A stretch of DNA of 64,000 nt from Ancylobacter rudongensis (GTDB lineage Bacteria > Pseudomonadota > Alphaproteobacteria > Rhizobiales > Xanthobacteraceae), in contig NZ_FMTP01000001.1 in assembly GCF_900100155.1 (NCBI RefSeq), positions 496,001-560,000 of the forward strand. Reading direction: 5' to 3'. The position numbers and the translations under genes were made by a program. The notes under the pieces were generated by a model that made no database searches, was not told where the DNA came from, and saw only the letters and a list, made by a program, of their open reading frames with translations. Of the stretch, positions 1 to 10,881 are shown one piece after another (position 1 is the stretch's first letter; every line of letters begins with the position of its first letter).

Positions 1-234
1 GCCAGCGCGGTGGAGCAGCAGAACTCCGCGACGCAGGAGATCGCCATCAACACCAGCCAGGCCGCGAACGGCACCACCATGGTGAGCGAGAACATCGTCG
101 GCGTCGGCCGTGCGGCCGAAATGACCGGCGCGGCCTCCGCCCAGCTGACCTCGCTGTCCGGGGCGCTGGCCGGTCAGGCCGGCGATCTCAAGCAGCAGGT
201 GACGGAACTCGTGCGCAGCCTGCGCGCGGCCTGA
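1..234 (+). CDS. methyl-accepting chemotaxis protein, C-terminal fragment
   Basis: The reading frame is open from base 1 and ends at 234, so only the last 77 residues of a chemoreceptor are present; the ligand-binding and membrane parts lie upstream of the window. The visible stretch (VEQQNSATQEIAINTSQAA and the following alanine/glutamine-rich helix) is the descending arm of the antiparallel coiled-coil signalling domain that contacts CheA/CheW. No C-terminal CheR-tethering pentapeptide is seen; the protein ends VRSLRAA. Which receptor class it belongs to cannot be judged. Confidence 0.85.
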   Translation, partial: ASAVEQQNSATQEIAINTSQAANGTTMVSENIVGVGRAAEMTGAASAQLTSLSGALAGQAGDLKQQVTELVRSLRAA

Positions 235-430
235 TCTGCCCGCACCGACCAACCTTGCCGCGCGCCGCCCCCACCGGCGCGCGGTTTGCGTTGTGCCCCT
301 TCCTGCGGCGCGGGTGGCGGCACCCCGGCGGGGGTTGACATCGCCGGCTGCATCCACGACTTCGACGGCTCTCCCGCGCCGCCGTGCAGACACGCGCGCC
401 GCGCCAGATCCGTTGCGCGGTGGTGTGCCG

Positions 431-1102
431 ATGAAACTCATCCTGTTCGATTGCGATGGCACGCTGGTGGACAGCCAGCACGTCATTGTCGCCGCCATGG
501 GCCGCGCCTTCGCCCGCGCCGAGCTTGCCGTGCCGCCGCGCGAGGCGGTGCTCGGCATTGTCGGCCTGTCGCTGGTGGAGGCGATGCAGCGGCTGGGCGA
601 AGACGACCCGCGCTTTCCCGCCGAACGGCTGGCCGATCTCTACCGCCAGGCCTTCCGCGAACTGCGCACCGAGCCGGATTTCAGCGAGCCGATGTTTCCC
701 GGCATGCGGGCGTTGATCGACACGCTGTCGGCCCGCGACGACGTGCTGCTCGGCATCGCCACCGGCAAGTCGCAGCGCGGCGTGGCGGCGGTGCTCGGCC
801 ATCACGGGCTGGAGGGCCGCTTCGTCACCATCCAGACGGCCGACGACGGCCCCTCCAAGCCGCACCCGGCCATGGTGCACCAGGCGATGGCGGCGACCGG
901 CGTCGCGGCGGGGGATACGGTTCTCATCGGCGATACCAGCTTCGACATGGTGATGGCCCGCGCCGCCGGCGCCGGCGCCATCGGCGTCAGCTGGGGCTAT
1001 CACGCGCCGGAGCTGTTGCGGCAATCCGGCGCGCAATGGCTGGTCGATGATGCCGACGAGCTGCTGCGGGCGATCGACACTCAATGGGAGACGGTGGCGT
1101 GA
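431..1102 (+). CDS. HAD-superfamily hydrolase (phosphoglycolate phosphatase-like)
   Basis: A 223-residue HAD-IA phosphatase. Motif I is DCDGTLVDS at residues 7-15 with nucleophile Asp7 and acid/base Asp9; motif II lies in IATGKS and motif IV is GDTSFDM, which carries the Mg2+ ligands. The cap is a helical insertion between motifs I and II. The frame opens upstream, but the ATG at 431 puts the hydrophobic strand MKLILFD exactly at motif I, so longer starts are rejected. The 3' end overlaps the GTG start of the ATP12 gene by four bases (GTGA), which implies translational coupling. The substrate is unknown: the family includes Gph and beta-phosphoglucomutase-like enzymes. Confidence 0.85.
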   Translation: MKLILFDCDGTLVDSQHVIVAAMGRAFARAELAVPPREAVLGIVGLSLVEAMQRLGEDDPRFPAERLADLYRQAFRELRTEPDFSEPMFPGMRALIDTLSARDDVLLGIATGKSQRGVAAVLGHHGLEGRFVTIQTADDGPSKPHPAMVHQAMAATGVAAGDTVLIGDTSFDMVMARAAGAGAIGVSWGYHAPELLRQSGAQWLVDDADELLRAIDTQWETVA

Positions 1103-1863
1103 GCGAGATGACCCCCGACGCGCCTCAGGCGCCGGCGCGGCCGGGCTTCACCGAACGGCCGCCTTTGCCCAAGCGCTTCTACAAGCAGGCACGCGCGGCG
1201 GCGACGGAGAACGGTCTGTTCCGCATCGAGCTCGACGGGCGCCCGGTGCGCACGCCGGGGCGCAACCTCGTCGCCGTGGCGGGCGAGCGGCTGGCGCAGG
1301 CGCTGGCGCAGGAATGGGACGCGCAGGGCGAATTCATCGACCCCGTGACCATGCCGATCACCCGGCTGGCCAATTCCGCCATTGACGGCGTCGCCTCGGC
1401 GATGACGGAGGTGGGCGAGGAGATCGTGCGCTATGCCGGCAGCGACCTGCTCTGCTACCGCGTCGATACGCCGGCGCAGCTGGTGGCGCTGCATGCCGAG
1501 CTGTGGGACCCGCTGCTCGCCTGGGCGCGCGAGCGCTTCGGCGCCACCTTCATGCTGAGCGAGGGCGTGGTGCATGTCGCCCAGCCCCCGCGCACGCTGG
1601 AGGCGCTGTCCGCCGCGCTGCCGGGCGACCCGCTGCGGCTGGCGGCGCTGAACCTGATGACGACGCTCAGCGGCTCGGCCATTCTCGCGCTGGCCGTGGC
1701 GCATGGCCGCTTGTCCCCGGAAGAGGCCTGGCGCGCCGCCCATGCCGATGAAGAGGTGCAGGAAAAGCTCTGGGGCAGCGATGCCGAGGCGCTGGCGCGC
1801 CGGGCCACCCGCTTCCGCGACTTCGAGGCGGCGGCACGGGCCTACGCGCTGCTGGAGGGCTGA
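1099..1863 (+). CDS. ATP12 family F1-ATPase assembly chaperone
   Basis: 254 residues matching the ATP12 family, which in mitochondria and alphaproteobacteria holds the F1 alpha subunit until it joins beta. Recognisable parts are the N-terminal RFYKQARAAATENGLFRIEL block, the PITRLANSAIDGV block and the C-terminal EEAWRAAHADEEVQEKLWG helix. The GTG at 1099 is chosen because it overlaps the preceding stop as GTGA; ATG 1108 is the alternative. ATP synthase genes themselves are not in the window, but another F1 accessory protein, the DUF1476 inhibitor, lies at 32720. Confidence 0.88.
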   Translation: MSEMTPDAPQAPARPGFTERPPLPKRFYKQARAAATENGLFRIELDGRPVRTPGRNLVAVAGERLAQALAQEWDAQGEFIDPVTMPITRLANSAIDGVASAMTEVGEEIVRYAGSDLLCYRVDTPAQLVALHAELWDPLLAWARERFGATFMLSEGVVHVAQPPRTLEALSAALPGDPLRLAALNLMTTLSGSAILALAVAHGRLSPEEAWRAAHADEEVQEKLWGSDAEALARRATRFRDFEAAARAYALLEG

Positions 1864-1878
1864 GGGCAGCCTTCGCCC

Positions 1879-3066
1879 TCACGCCGCCGGGCGCAGCAGG
1901 CGCAGCGTGTGCAGGGCGATCATCCGCTCCTCGTCGGTGGGGATGACAAGCACATGCGGGCCGGGCCCCTCGGCGTCGATCCAGGTGTCGCCAGCCGCAT
2001 TGGCCGCCGCGTCGAGCGCGACGCCGAGCAGGCCAAGCCGGGCGCAGATGCGGGCGCGGATCTCGGGGGCGTGCTCGCCAATGCCGGCGGTGAAGACCAG
2101 CGCATCCAGCCCGCCGAGCGTCACGGCCAGCTGCGCCACCGCCTGCGCGACGTGCAGGGTGAAATAGTCCACCGCCAGCGCGGCGGCGGGCACCTCGCTC
2201 GCCAGCAATTCGCGCATGTCGCTGGAAAGGCCGGAAAGCCCCTTCAACCCGCTGTCGTGATAGAGCATGTGGCCGACCTCGGCCGCGCTCATGCCCTTCT
2301 GCTCGATGAGATGCAGCACCACGCCGGGGTCCAGCGACCCGCAGCGCGTGCCCATCGGCAGCCCGTCCAGCGCGGTGAAGCCCATGGTGGATTCCTGGCT
2401 CCGCCCGTCGAGCAGGCCACAGGCCGAGGCGCCCGAGCCGAGATGGCAGATGACCACGCGCCCGCGCGCCAGATCAGGCGCCAGCTCGCGCAGGGCGCCG
2501 GAGACATATTCATAGGACAGGCCGTGGAAGCCGTAGCGGCGCACCCCGGCCTCGTAGAGCTCGTCCGGCAGGGCGAAGCGGTCGGCGATCTCAGGATGGC
2601 CGCGGTGGAAGGCGGTGTCGAAGCAGGCGACCTGCGGCAGGTCCGGCCGGCGCTCGGCGATGACGCGGATCGGGTCCAGATTGGTCAGCTGGTGCAGCGG
2701 TGCCAGCGGGATGAAGCTTTCCAGCGTGCGCAGCACCTCGTCGTTCACCCGCTCCGGGTGGGAATAATGCGGCCCGCCATGCACCACGCGGTGGCCGACG
2801 CCGATCAGCTCGACATCGTTCAGATGCGGCAGCACCCATTCGCTGATGGCGTGCTGGGCCTCAGGCGCCTTGGCGATCTCATCCGGCGCGAAGCGGCGGT
2901 CGACCAGCACCGTGCCGACCTCGTCCTTCGCCTGCAGGCGCGGGCGGGTGCCGATGCCGTCAAGCGCGCCGCCGAGCAGGAGGGCGACATCGCGGCCGAC
3001 CACGCGGTAGAGCTTGAACTTGATGCTGGACGAGCCGGCATTGACGACGAAGATGGCCTCGTTCAC
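1879..3066 (-). CDS. ackA: acetate kinase
   Basis: Interconverts acetate plus ATP and acetyl phosphate plus ADP. The 395-residue product has the usual length and the ASKHA-fold signatures: an N-terminal VNAGSSSIKFKLY phosphate-binding loop, FDTAFHRGHP, YGFHGLSYEYVS, HLGSGAS and the C-terminal FTAGIGEH adenosine loop. The frame opens further upstream, but GTG 3066 (V-N-E-A-I-F) is taken as start because it directly precedes the conserved strand and lies 4 bp after the stop of the phosphate acetyltransferase gene. It is the second gene of a pta-ackA operon for acetyl-CoA/acetate exchange or acetyl phosphate recycling. Confidence 0.93.
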   Translation of the reverse strand: MNEAIFVVNAGSSSIKFKLYRVVGRDVALLLGGALDGIGTRPRLQAKDEVGTVLVDRRFAPDEIAKAPEAQHAISEWVLPHLNDVELIGVGHRVVHGGPHYSHPERVNDEVLRTLESFIPLAPLHQLTNLDPIRVIAERRPDLPQVACFDTAFHRGHPEIADRFALPDELYEAGVRRYGFHGLSYEYVSGALRELAPDLARGRVVICHLGSGASACGLLDGRSQESTMGFTALDGLPMGTRCGSLDPGVVLHLIEQKGMSAAEVGHMLYHDSGLKGLSGLSSDMRELLASEVPAAALAVDYFTLHVAQAVAQLAVTLGGLDALVFTAGIGEHAPEIRARICARLGLLGVALDAAANAAGDTWIDAEGPGPHVLVIPTDEERMIALHTLRLLRPAA

Positions 3067-3070
3067 CCGA

Positions 3071-4039
3071 TCAACCTCCCAGTCCCGGCTGGCGCAGCCG
3101 CGCCTGCGCATAGAGCACCGCCACCGCGCAGGAGGCGAGGCGGGTCTTCAGCGTGTCGGCGCGGCTGGTGAGGATGATCGGCACCCGCGCCCCGAGCACG
3201 AGGCCGGCGGCATCGGCGCCGGCCATGAAGGTGAGGTTCTTCGCCAGCATGTTGCCGGCCTCAAGATCCGGCACGACGAGGATTTGGGCCCTTCCGGCGA
3301 CGGGGGAGACGATGCCCTTGATTCGCGCGGCTTCCGGCGAAATGGCGTTGTCGAGCGCCAGCGGCCCGTCGAGATCGCCGCCGGTAATCTGGCCGCGATC
3401 GGCCATCTTGCACAAAGCGGCGGCCTCGATGGTGCTGGGAATCGAGGTGGTGACGGTTTCCACCGCCGAGAGGATGGCGACGCGCGGGCGCCCGAGGCCG
3501 AGCCCGACATGCAGGTCGATGGCGTTCTGCACGATGTCGCGCTTGGCATCGAGGTCGGGAAAGATGTTCACCGCCGCATCGGTGATGAACAGCGGCTCGG
3601 CATAGCTCGGCACGTCCATGACGAAGACATGGCTGATGCGCCGCCCGGTGCGCAGGCCGGTGTCGCGTGCGGTGACGGCGGCGAGCAGTTCGTCGCTGTG
3701 CAGGCTGCCCTTCATCAGCAGGCTGACACGCCCCTCCCGCACCAGCTCCACCGCCCGCGCCGCCGAGGCGGCGCTGTGGGGGGTGTCGATCATCTCGATG
3801 CCGGCAAGCTCCAGCCCCTCGGCTTCCGCCACCGCCCGGATGCGGGCGACCGGGCCGACCAGGATCGGGAGGATGAAGCCGGCCGTGGCGGCGTCGAGCG
3901 CGCCGCGCAGCGAGGCGGCGTCGCAGGGATGGGCGATGGCGGTCTCCAGCGCCGCCACCTCGCCGGCGCGGGCGACCAGGCGCTCATAATTGCCATGGTC
4001 GATGGGGGGGACAGTGCCGGGCCGTGTGGCCGTGTCCAT
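3071..4039 (-). CDS. pta: phosphate acetyltransferase (PTA/PTB family)
   Basis: Transfers acetyl between CoA and phosphate and so feeds AckA, whose gene follows 4 bp later. The 322 residues form a stand-alone PTA_PTB domain: SLLMKGSLHSDELL, RRISHVFVMDVPSY, ITDAAVNIFPDL and PVAGRAQILVVPDLEAGNML are typical. There is no N-terminal DRTGG or MaoC module, although many rhizobial relatives annotated as enoyl-CoA hydratase/phosphate acetyltransferase carry MaoC. Start ATG 4039 has a good GGAGG-type site seven bases before it. A phosphate butyryltransferase-like specificity cannot be excluded, but pairing with ackA favours acetyl. Confidence 0.87.
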   Translation of the reverse strand: MDTATRPGTVPPIDHGNYERLVARAGEVAALETAIAHPCDAASLRGALDAATAGFILPILVGPVARIRAVAEAEGLELAGIEMIDTPHSAASAARAVELVREGRVSLLMKGSLHSDELLAAVTARDTGLRTGRRISHVFVMDVPSYAEPLFITDAAVNIFPDLDAKRDIVQNAIDLHVGLGLGRPRVAILSAVETVTTSIPSTIEAAALCKMADRGQITGGDLDGPLALDNAISPEAARIKGIVSPVAGRAQILVVPDLEAGNMLAKNLTFMAGADAAGLVLGARVPIILTSRADTLKTRLASCAVAVLYAQARLRQPGLGG

Positions 4040-4083
4040 GTGCTCGCCTCCGTGCCGCCGGCGCCGTGCCGATCGTGTCGCTT

Positions 4084-4111
4084 GCCATATGGTCGCTGCC
4101 ATATGGTCGCT
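4084..4111. repeat. 14-bp tandem duplication, two copies
   Basis: GCCATATGGTCGCT occurs twice head to tail at 4084-4097 and 4098-4111, in the 5' region of pta. The copies are identical and may be a recent slip duplication or a paired binding site. Confidence 0.8.
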
Positions 4112-4180
4112 TGCAGTGTCGCCGCATGTACTGACGACAGGACGACACAGACCGGCCCCCGGCGCCAGCGTCCATGATCT

Positions 4181-4219
4181 GACGCAAACGCCCGACGCAA
4201 ACGCCTGACGCAAACGCCT
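4181..4219. repeat. 13-bp tandem repeat, three copies
   Basis: GACGCAAACGCC(C/T) is repeated at 4181-4193, 4194-4206 and 4207-4219 in the gap between ridA and pta. The first copy differs only in its last base. Confidence 0.85.
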
Positions 4220-4234
4220 GGGGTGGGAGGTCGT

Positions 4235-4627
4235 TCAGCCCGGGCGGCGGGCGACGAGGTCGATCTCCACCAGCGCGTCGCGGGCGAGGCCGGTGACGCC
4301 GACGCAGGTGCGGGCCGGGCGGCGGTTGCCAGGGAAATAGGAGGCATAGGCCGCGTTCATGGCGGGGTAGTCGCCCTTGAAATCGGTGAGGTACACCCGC
4401 GCCTGCAGCACATGCGACAGATCCAGCCCGATGCCGCCGAGGACCAGGATGAGATTGTCCATCACGCGGCGCGTCTGCGCCTCGACCCCTTCGGGCAGCG
4501 GGCGGGAATCATCGTCCGGCCAGGTCGGCATCTGGCCGGTGATGAACACCCAGCCATCGGCCTCCACCGCATGGCTGAAGGGAGCGACCGGCGTGGGGGC
4601 GCCGGCGATCATGTGGAACTGCGCCAA
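4235..4627 (-). CDS. RidA family protein (reactive imine/enamine deaminase)
   Basis: 130 residues with the trimeric YjgF/YER057c/UK114 fold. Visible are SHAVEADGWVFITGQMP, the VMDNLILVLGGIG helix, VYLTDF and the terminal RPARTCVGVTGLARDALVEI, where Arg and the following Cys line the imine-binding cleft. The frame runs open upstream, but TTG 4627 is the best start: it has an AGGAG motif eight bases before it and gives M-A-Q-F-H. RidA proteins protect PLP enzymes from 2-aminoacrylate; the sequence cannot tell whether this is true RidA or a Rid2-7 relative. It lies upstream of and co-directional with pta, about 195 bp away. Confidence 0.85.
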   Translation of the reverse strand: MAQFHMIAGAPTPVAPFSHAVEADGWVFITGQMPTWPDDDSRPLPEGVEAQTRRVMDNLILVLGGIGLDLSHVLQARVYLTDFKGDYPAMNAAYASYFPGNRRPARTCVGVTGLARDALVEIDLVARRPG

Positions 4628-4813
4628 GGTCTCGTCTCCTGATTGGCAAAACGCCGTCCGAGCTTCCAACGGCGGCGCCCGCGCCGTCAATGCGCGGTGC
4701 GCTCTCGCGCTCGCCGGGGCTGGCATTCGCGGTGGGACCGGGGGACAATGCGCACGTTGAAGGCCGTGCCGGGCCCGCCCGAGGGCGTACCCGGAATTTC
4801 TTGAGTAGTGAGC

Positions 4814-5896
4814 ATGAACCAGCATGGGGGCGCCCGGATCCGGCGCGAGCCTTTCGGCAGGCTGCCGGATGGAACTGAGGTCCAGCGTTTCCGCCTTCTC
4901 GGCGAGGGGGGATTCGAGGTCGCGGTGCTCGATCTCGGCGCCATCGTGCAGGCGCTGCATGTTCCCGACCGGGATGGCCTTCTCGCCGATATCGTGCTCG
5001 GCCATGAGGCGCCGGGCGCCTATGTGACCGAGCCGCGCTTCTTCGGCGCGGCGGTGGGGCGCTATGCCAACCGCATCGCCGGCGGGCGTTTCGCGCTTGA
5101 TGGCACGGAGTATCGCGTTCCCGCCAATGATGGCGACCATGCCCTGCATGGCGGCCCGCAGGGTTTCGACCAGCGGGTGTGGGCGCTGGCCGAGCTGTGC
5201 GAGGGGCAAGCACCGTCGCTGCGCCTCGCCCTGACCAGCCCGGCGGGCGACCAGGGCTTTCCAGGCACGCTGGCGGCGAGCGTGACCTATACGCTGAGCG
5301 GGGCGGGCGAACTGACCATCGCCTTCGAGGCGACGACGGATGCGCCCACGATCGTCAACCTCACCCATCACGGCTATTTCAACCTTGGCGGGGTGGAGGC
5401 GGGGGGCGACGTGTTCGACCACCTGCTGACGATCCACGCCGACGATTATCTCCCCGTCGACGCGGCGGCGATTCCGCTGGGCGGGCCGGAAAGCGTGCAC
5501 GGCACGCCGTTCGACTTCTGCACGCCGCACCCGATCGGCGCCCGCATCCGCGAGGCCCATCCGCAGCTGCAGCGCGGGCGCGGCTATGACCACAATTACT
5601 GCCTCGACGCGCGGGCCGCGCCGGCGCCGCGCCTCGCCGCCAGGGTCGAGCACCCCGGCTCCGGCCGGGTGATGGAGCTTTTGACCGACCAGCCGGGGCT
5701 GCAATTCTATTCCGGCAATTTCCTCGACGGCACGGCGGTGGGCAAACAGGACCGGCTCTACCGCCAGTCCGACGGCTTCTGCCTGGAGCCGCAGACCTGG
5801 CCCGACGCGCCGAACCGGGCGGATTATCCCACCGCCCGGCTCGACCCCGGCCAGACCTACCGGCACGTCTCGGTCTACCGATTCTCGACCTCCTGA
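4814..5896 (+). CDS. galM: aldose 1-epimerase (mutarotase)
   Basis: Interconverts alpha and beta anomers of hexoses. The 360-residue product shows the beta-sandwich galactose mutarotase signatures: GRYANRIAGGRF, ALHGGPQGFDQRVW, NLTHHGYFNL with catalytic His, PIGARI, and the C-terminal QPGLQFYSGNFLDG followed by CLEPQTWPDAPN, whose Glu is the expected catalytic base. ATG 4814 is preferred over GTG 4808. It is divergent from ridA and convergent with the M32 peptidase gene. No gal or xyl sugar operon is adjacent. Confidence 0.92.
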   Translation: MNQHGGARIRREPFGRLPDGTEVQRFRLLGEGGFEVAVLDLGAIVQALHVPDRDGLLADIVLGHEAPGAYVTEPRFFGAAVGRYANRIAGGRFALDGTEYRVPANDGDHALHGGPQGFDQRVWALAELCEGQAPSLRLALTSPAGDQGFPGTLAASVTYTLSGAGELTIAFEATTDAPTIVNLTHHGYFNLGGVEAGGDVFDHLLTIHADDYLPVDAAAIPLGGPESVHGTPFDFCTPHPIGARIREAHPQLQRGRGYDHNYCLDARAAPAPRLAARVEHPGSGRVMELLTDQPGLQFYSGNFLDGTAVGKQDRLYRQSDGFCLEPQTWPDAPNRADYPTARLDPGQTYRHVSVYRFSTS

Positions 5897-5911
5897 GGCG
5901 CCGGCCGGCGC

Positions 5912-7402
5912 TCAATCCGCGAGATAGCGCCGGGCGAGATGGGCCTTGAACACGCCGGCATCCAGCGGGCGGCCGGTGGCGCGGGTCAGCAGCTCGTCGG
6001 TGTCGAGCAGCGCGCCCTGCCCATGCACATGGGTGCGCAGCCAGCCGACCAGCGGGGCGAAATCGCCGCGCGCAATGCCCGGCAGCGCGTCCGGTTCGGC
6101 CCGGCAGGCGGCGTCGAACAGCTGGGCGGCGGCTATGGCGCCGAGCGTGTAGGTGGGGAAATAGCCCCAGCCGCCGCTCGGCCAGTGAATGTCCTGCAGG
6201 CAGCCGAGCCGGTCATTGGGCGGCACCGTGCCGAGCAGTTCCTGCATGCCGGCATTCCACGCCGCCGGCAGCTCGGCCAGCGGCATCGCGTCGGCGATCA
6301 GCGCCTTTTCCAGCCGGTAGCGCAGGATGACATGGGCGGGGTAGGTGACCTCATCCGCGTCGACGCGGATGAAGCCGCGCTCGATTCGGGTGTAGCGCCG
6401 CCAGAGCGCGTCCGCCTCCCAGTCCGGCCCGGAGCCATTGAACGCCTCGCGCATCAGCGGCGCGGCAAAGCCGAGGAATTCCCGGGAACGGCAGGCCTGC
6501 ATCTCCATCAGCAGCGACTGGCTTTCATGCAGCACCATGCCGCGCGCCTGCCCGACGGGCTGGCTCATGAAGGCGGCGGGGCGCCCCTGCTCGTACAGCG
6601 CATGGCCGGTCTCGTGGATCACCCCCATCAGCGCCTTGGAGAAGTCGGCCTCGTCATAGCGGGTGGTGATCCGCACGTCGTTATCGGCGCCGCCGCAGAA
6701 GGGGTGGGTGGAGATATCGAGCCGGCCGCGGTCGAAATCATAGCCGAGCGCCGCCATCATCCTTTGCCCGAGGCCGCGCTGGGCCTCGACGGCGAAAGGG
6801 CCGGCAAGCGGGGCGGGCGTGGGTCGGCGGGCCTGCGCCGCCAGCGCCTCTTCGGTGAAGCCCGGCAGGAAGGCGGCGAGATCGTCGAACAGCGCGTCGA
6901 TCGTCGCGGACCGCCCGCCCGGCTCATAATCGTTCAGCAGCGCGTCATAGGGGGAGAGGCCGAGCTTCTCGCCCTTGGCGGCGCCGGCCTCGCGCTGCAG
7001 GCGCAACACCTCGGCGAGATAGGGCAGCAGCGCGGGGAAATCCGCATCGGCGCGCGCCTGCCGCCACGCCATCTCGCAGGCGGAAATCGCCTTGCTGGAG
7101 GCCTCCACCAGATCGGCGGGCAGGGCGGTCTGCGCGGTGAAGACGCGGCGCATCTCGCGCAGATTGGCCTGCTCCCACGTCCCGAGGCTGGCCTCGTCGC
7201 CCGCCGCCTGCAGCCAGTCACCGAGGTGGGGGTCGACCGCCATCTCGTGCTGCATCACCCGCAGCAGAGCGAGGCTTTCCGCCCGGCTGGCGGCGGCGCC
7301 CTGCGGCATCATCGTGTCACTGTCCCATTGCAGGATGCCGATGGCGTTCGACATCGCGCTGATGCGGCCGAAATGGACGGTGAGGGAGGCATAGGCGGAC
7401 AT
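5912..7402 (-). CDS. M32 family metallocarboxypeptidase (Taq/Pfu type)
   Basis: A 496-residue zinc carboxypeptidase that removes C-terminal residues from peptides. The zinc site HETGH is at residues 263-267 and the third ligand is in HESQS at 292-296. Other family marks are DPHLGDW, FCGGADNDVRITTRYDE and the PTYTLGAIAAAQLF block. ATG 7402 (M-S-A-Y-A) starts the family-typical N-terminus although the frame is open upstream. It lies 46 bp downstream of the oxyR-type regulator on the same strand, so readthrough from oxyR is possible. Confidence 0.92.
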   Translation of the reverse strand: MSAYASLTVHFGRISAMSNAIGILQWDSDTMMPQGAAASRAESLALLRVMQHEMAVDPHLGDWLQAAGDEASLGTWEQANLREMRRVFTAQTALPADLVEASSKAISACEMAWRQARADADFPALLPYLAEVLRLQREAGAAKGEKLGLSPYDALLNDYEPGGRSATIDALFDDLAAFLPGFTEEALAAQARRPTPAPLAGPFAVEAQRGLGQRMMAALGYDFDRGRLDISTHPFCGGADNDVRITTRYDEADFSKALMGVIHETGHALYEQGRPAAFMSQPVGQARGMVLHESQSLLMEMQACRSREFLGFAAPLMREAFNGSGPDWEADALWRRYTRIERGFIRVDADEVTYPAHVILRYRLEKALIADAMPLAELPAAWNAGMQELLGTVPPNDRLGCLQDIHWPSGGWGYFPTYTLGAIAAAQLFDAACRAEPDALPGIARGDFAPLVGWLRTHVHGQGALLDTDELLTRATGRPLDAGVFKAHLARRYLAD

Positions 7403-7448
7403 GGAGGCTCTCCGGCAGGTGGCGGCGCGGGCCGCCCTGCGGCCTGTT

Positions 7449-8385
7449 CTAGCTGAGGTGCCAATCGGGCGGAACAGCGCTGGCGCCGGCGACGGCGCCC
7501 GCAAGCCCCACCGCGCCGACGATGATCGCCATCTGCTCGAAGGAGCCGGCGAGCGGGTTGGTCCGGCGCCAGACCATGCCGATGGTGCGCGAGGGGCGGG
7601 GTTCCGCCAGCCGCGCCACCGAGACGGCGGCGGAGCGGGTCTCAATGGCCACCGCCATTTGGGGAATGAGCGTGACGCCGATGCCAGCGCCGACCATCTG
7701 CACCAGCGTGGTCAGCGAGCTGCCCTCCATGAGGTCGCGCGGCAGCTGCGAGGCGAGGTTGCAGAAGGAGAGCGCCTGTTCGCGGAAGCAGTGGCCCTCC
7801 TCCAGCAGCAGCAGGCGCATGGTGCGCAGCGTGTCGGGATTGGGCACCGGCAGCGCCGCCTCGTGCAGCGGACGCACCAGGACGAACTCCTCCTCGAACA
7901 GGGCATGCTCGGTCAGCGAGGGCTCGGAGACCGGCAGGGCGACGATGGCGGTGTCGAGCCGACCCTCGACCAGCTCGTCCACCAGCCGCTGCGTCACCGC
8001 TTCGCGAGGCCGCAGGTCGAGCTCGGGGAAGCGTTCGCCCAGGCGCTGCATCACGGCGGGCAGCAGATAGGGGGCGACGGTGGGGATCACGCCGATGCGC
8101 AGCCGGCCGGCGAGCGGGCTGTGCGAGGCGCGGGCGAGCTCCTCCAGTTCATCGACCGCCTGCAGGATGGCACGCGCGCGCTGGGCGAACGCGTCGCCGA
8201 GCCGGGTGAGCCGGATGTTTCGCGTGCCGCGCTCGACCAGCGGCGCGCCGAGGATTTCCTCCAGCTCCTTGATCTGAAGCGACAAAGCCGGCTGGGAAAT
8301 CGAACAGGCCTCGGCGGCCCGGCCGAAATGACCGTGATGAGCCAGCGCCTCGAAATAGCGCAGGTGGCGCATGGAAATGTCTGTC

Positions 8386-8387
<2 letters not shown>
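7449..8387 (-). CDS. oxyR: OxyR-type LysR transcriptional regulator
   Basis: 312 residues with an N-terminal winged helix-turn-helix (about 5-60, RHLRYFEALAHHGHFGRAA) and a periplasmic-binding-protein-like effector domain. The redox pair of OxyR is present: Cys200 in EEGHC and Cys209 in LSFC, nine residues apart exactly as Cys199/Cys208 of E. coli OxyR. It is divergent from katG, so peroxide-activated control of katG is the natural reading. The ATG lies at the edge of a 15-bp palindrome, which suggests autorepression by blocking its own initiation region. Confidence 0.93.
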
Positions 8388-10728
<2,341 letters not shown>

Positions 10729-10881
10729 GGCCGGTTTTCCCCCGCTGCCTTCGGGAGGGCGGGGGAGGCACCAGCGCCGGCCGATGCCGGCCAAAAGCCC
10801 GTTGCGCAAAACGCTGCGGGCTCCTACCCCTTAAACTCCGGGCGGCGCAGGGCGCCCGCACCGGCAGCGAGGGGCATGCGC

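Noticed and set aside
10739-10765. Terminator after katG
   Set aside because: CCCCCGC and GCGGGGG can pair, but no T-run follows in the katG direction, so it was not listed as a terminator.
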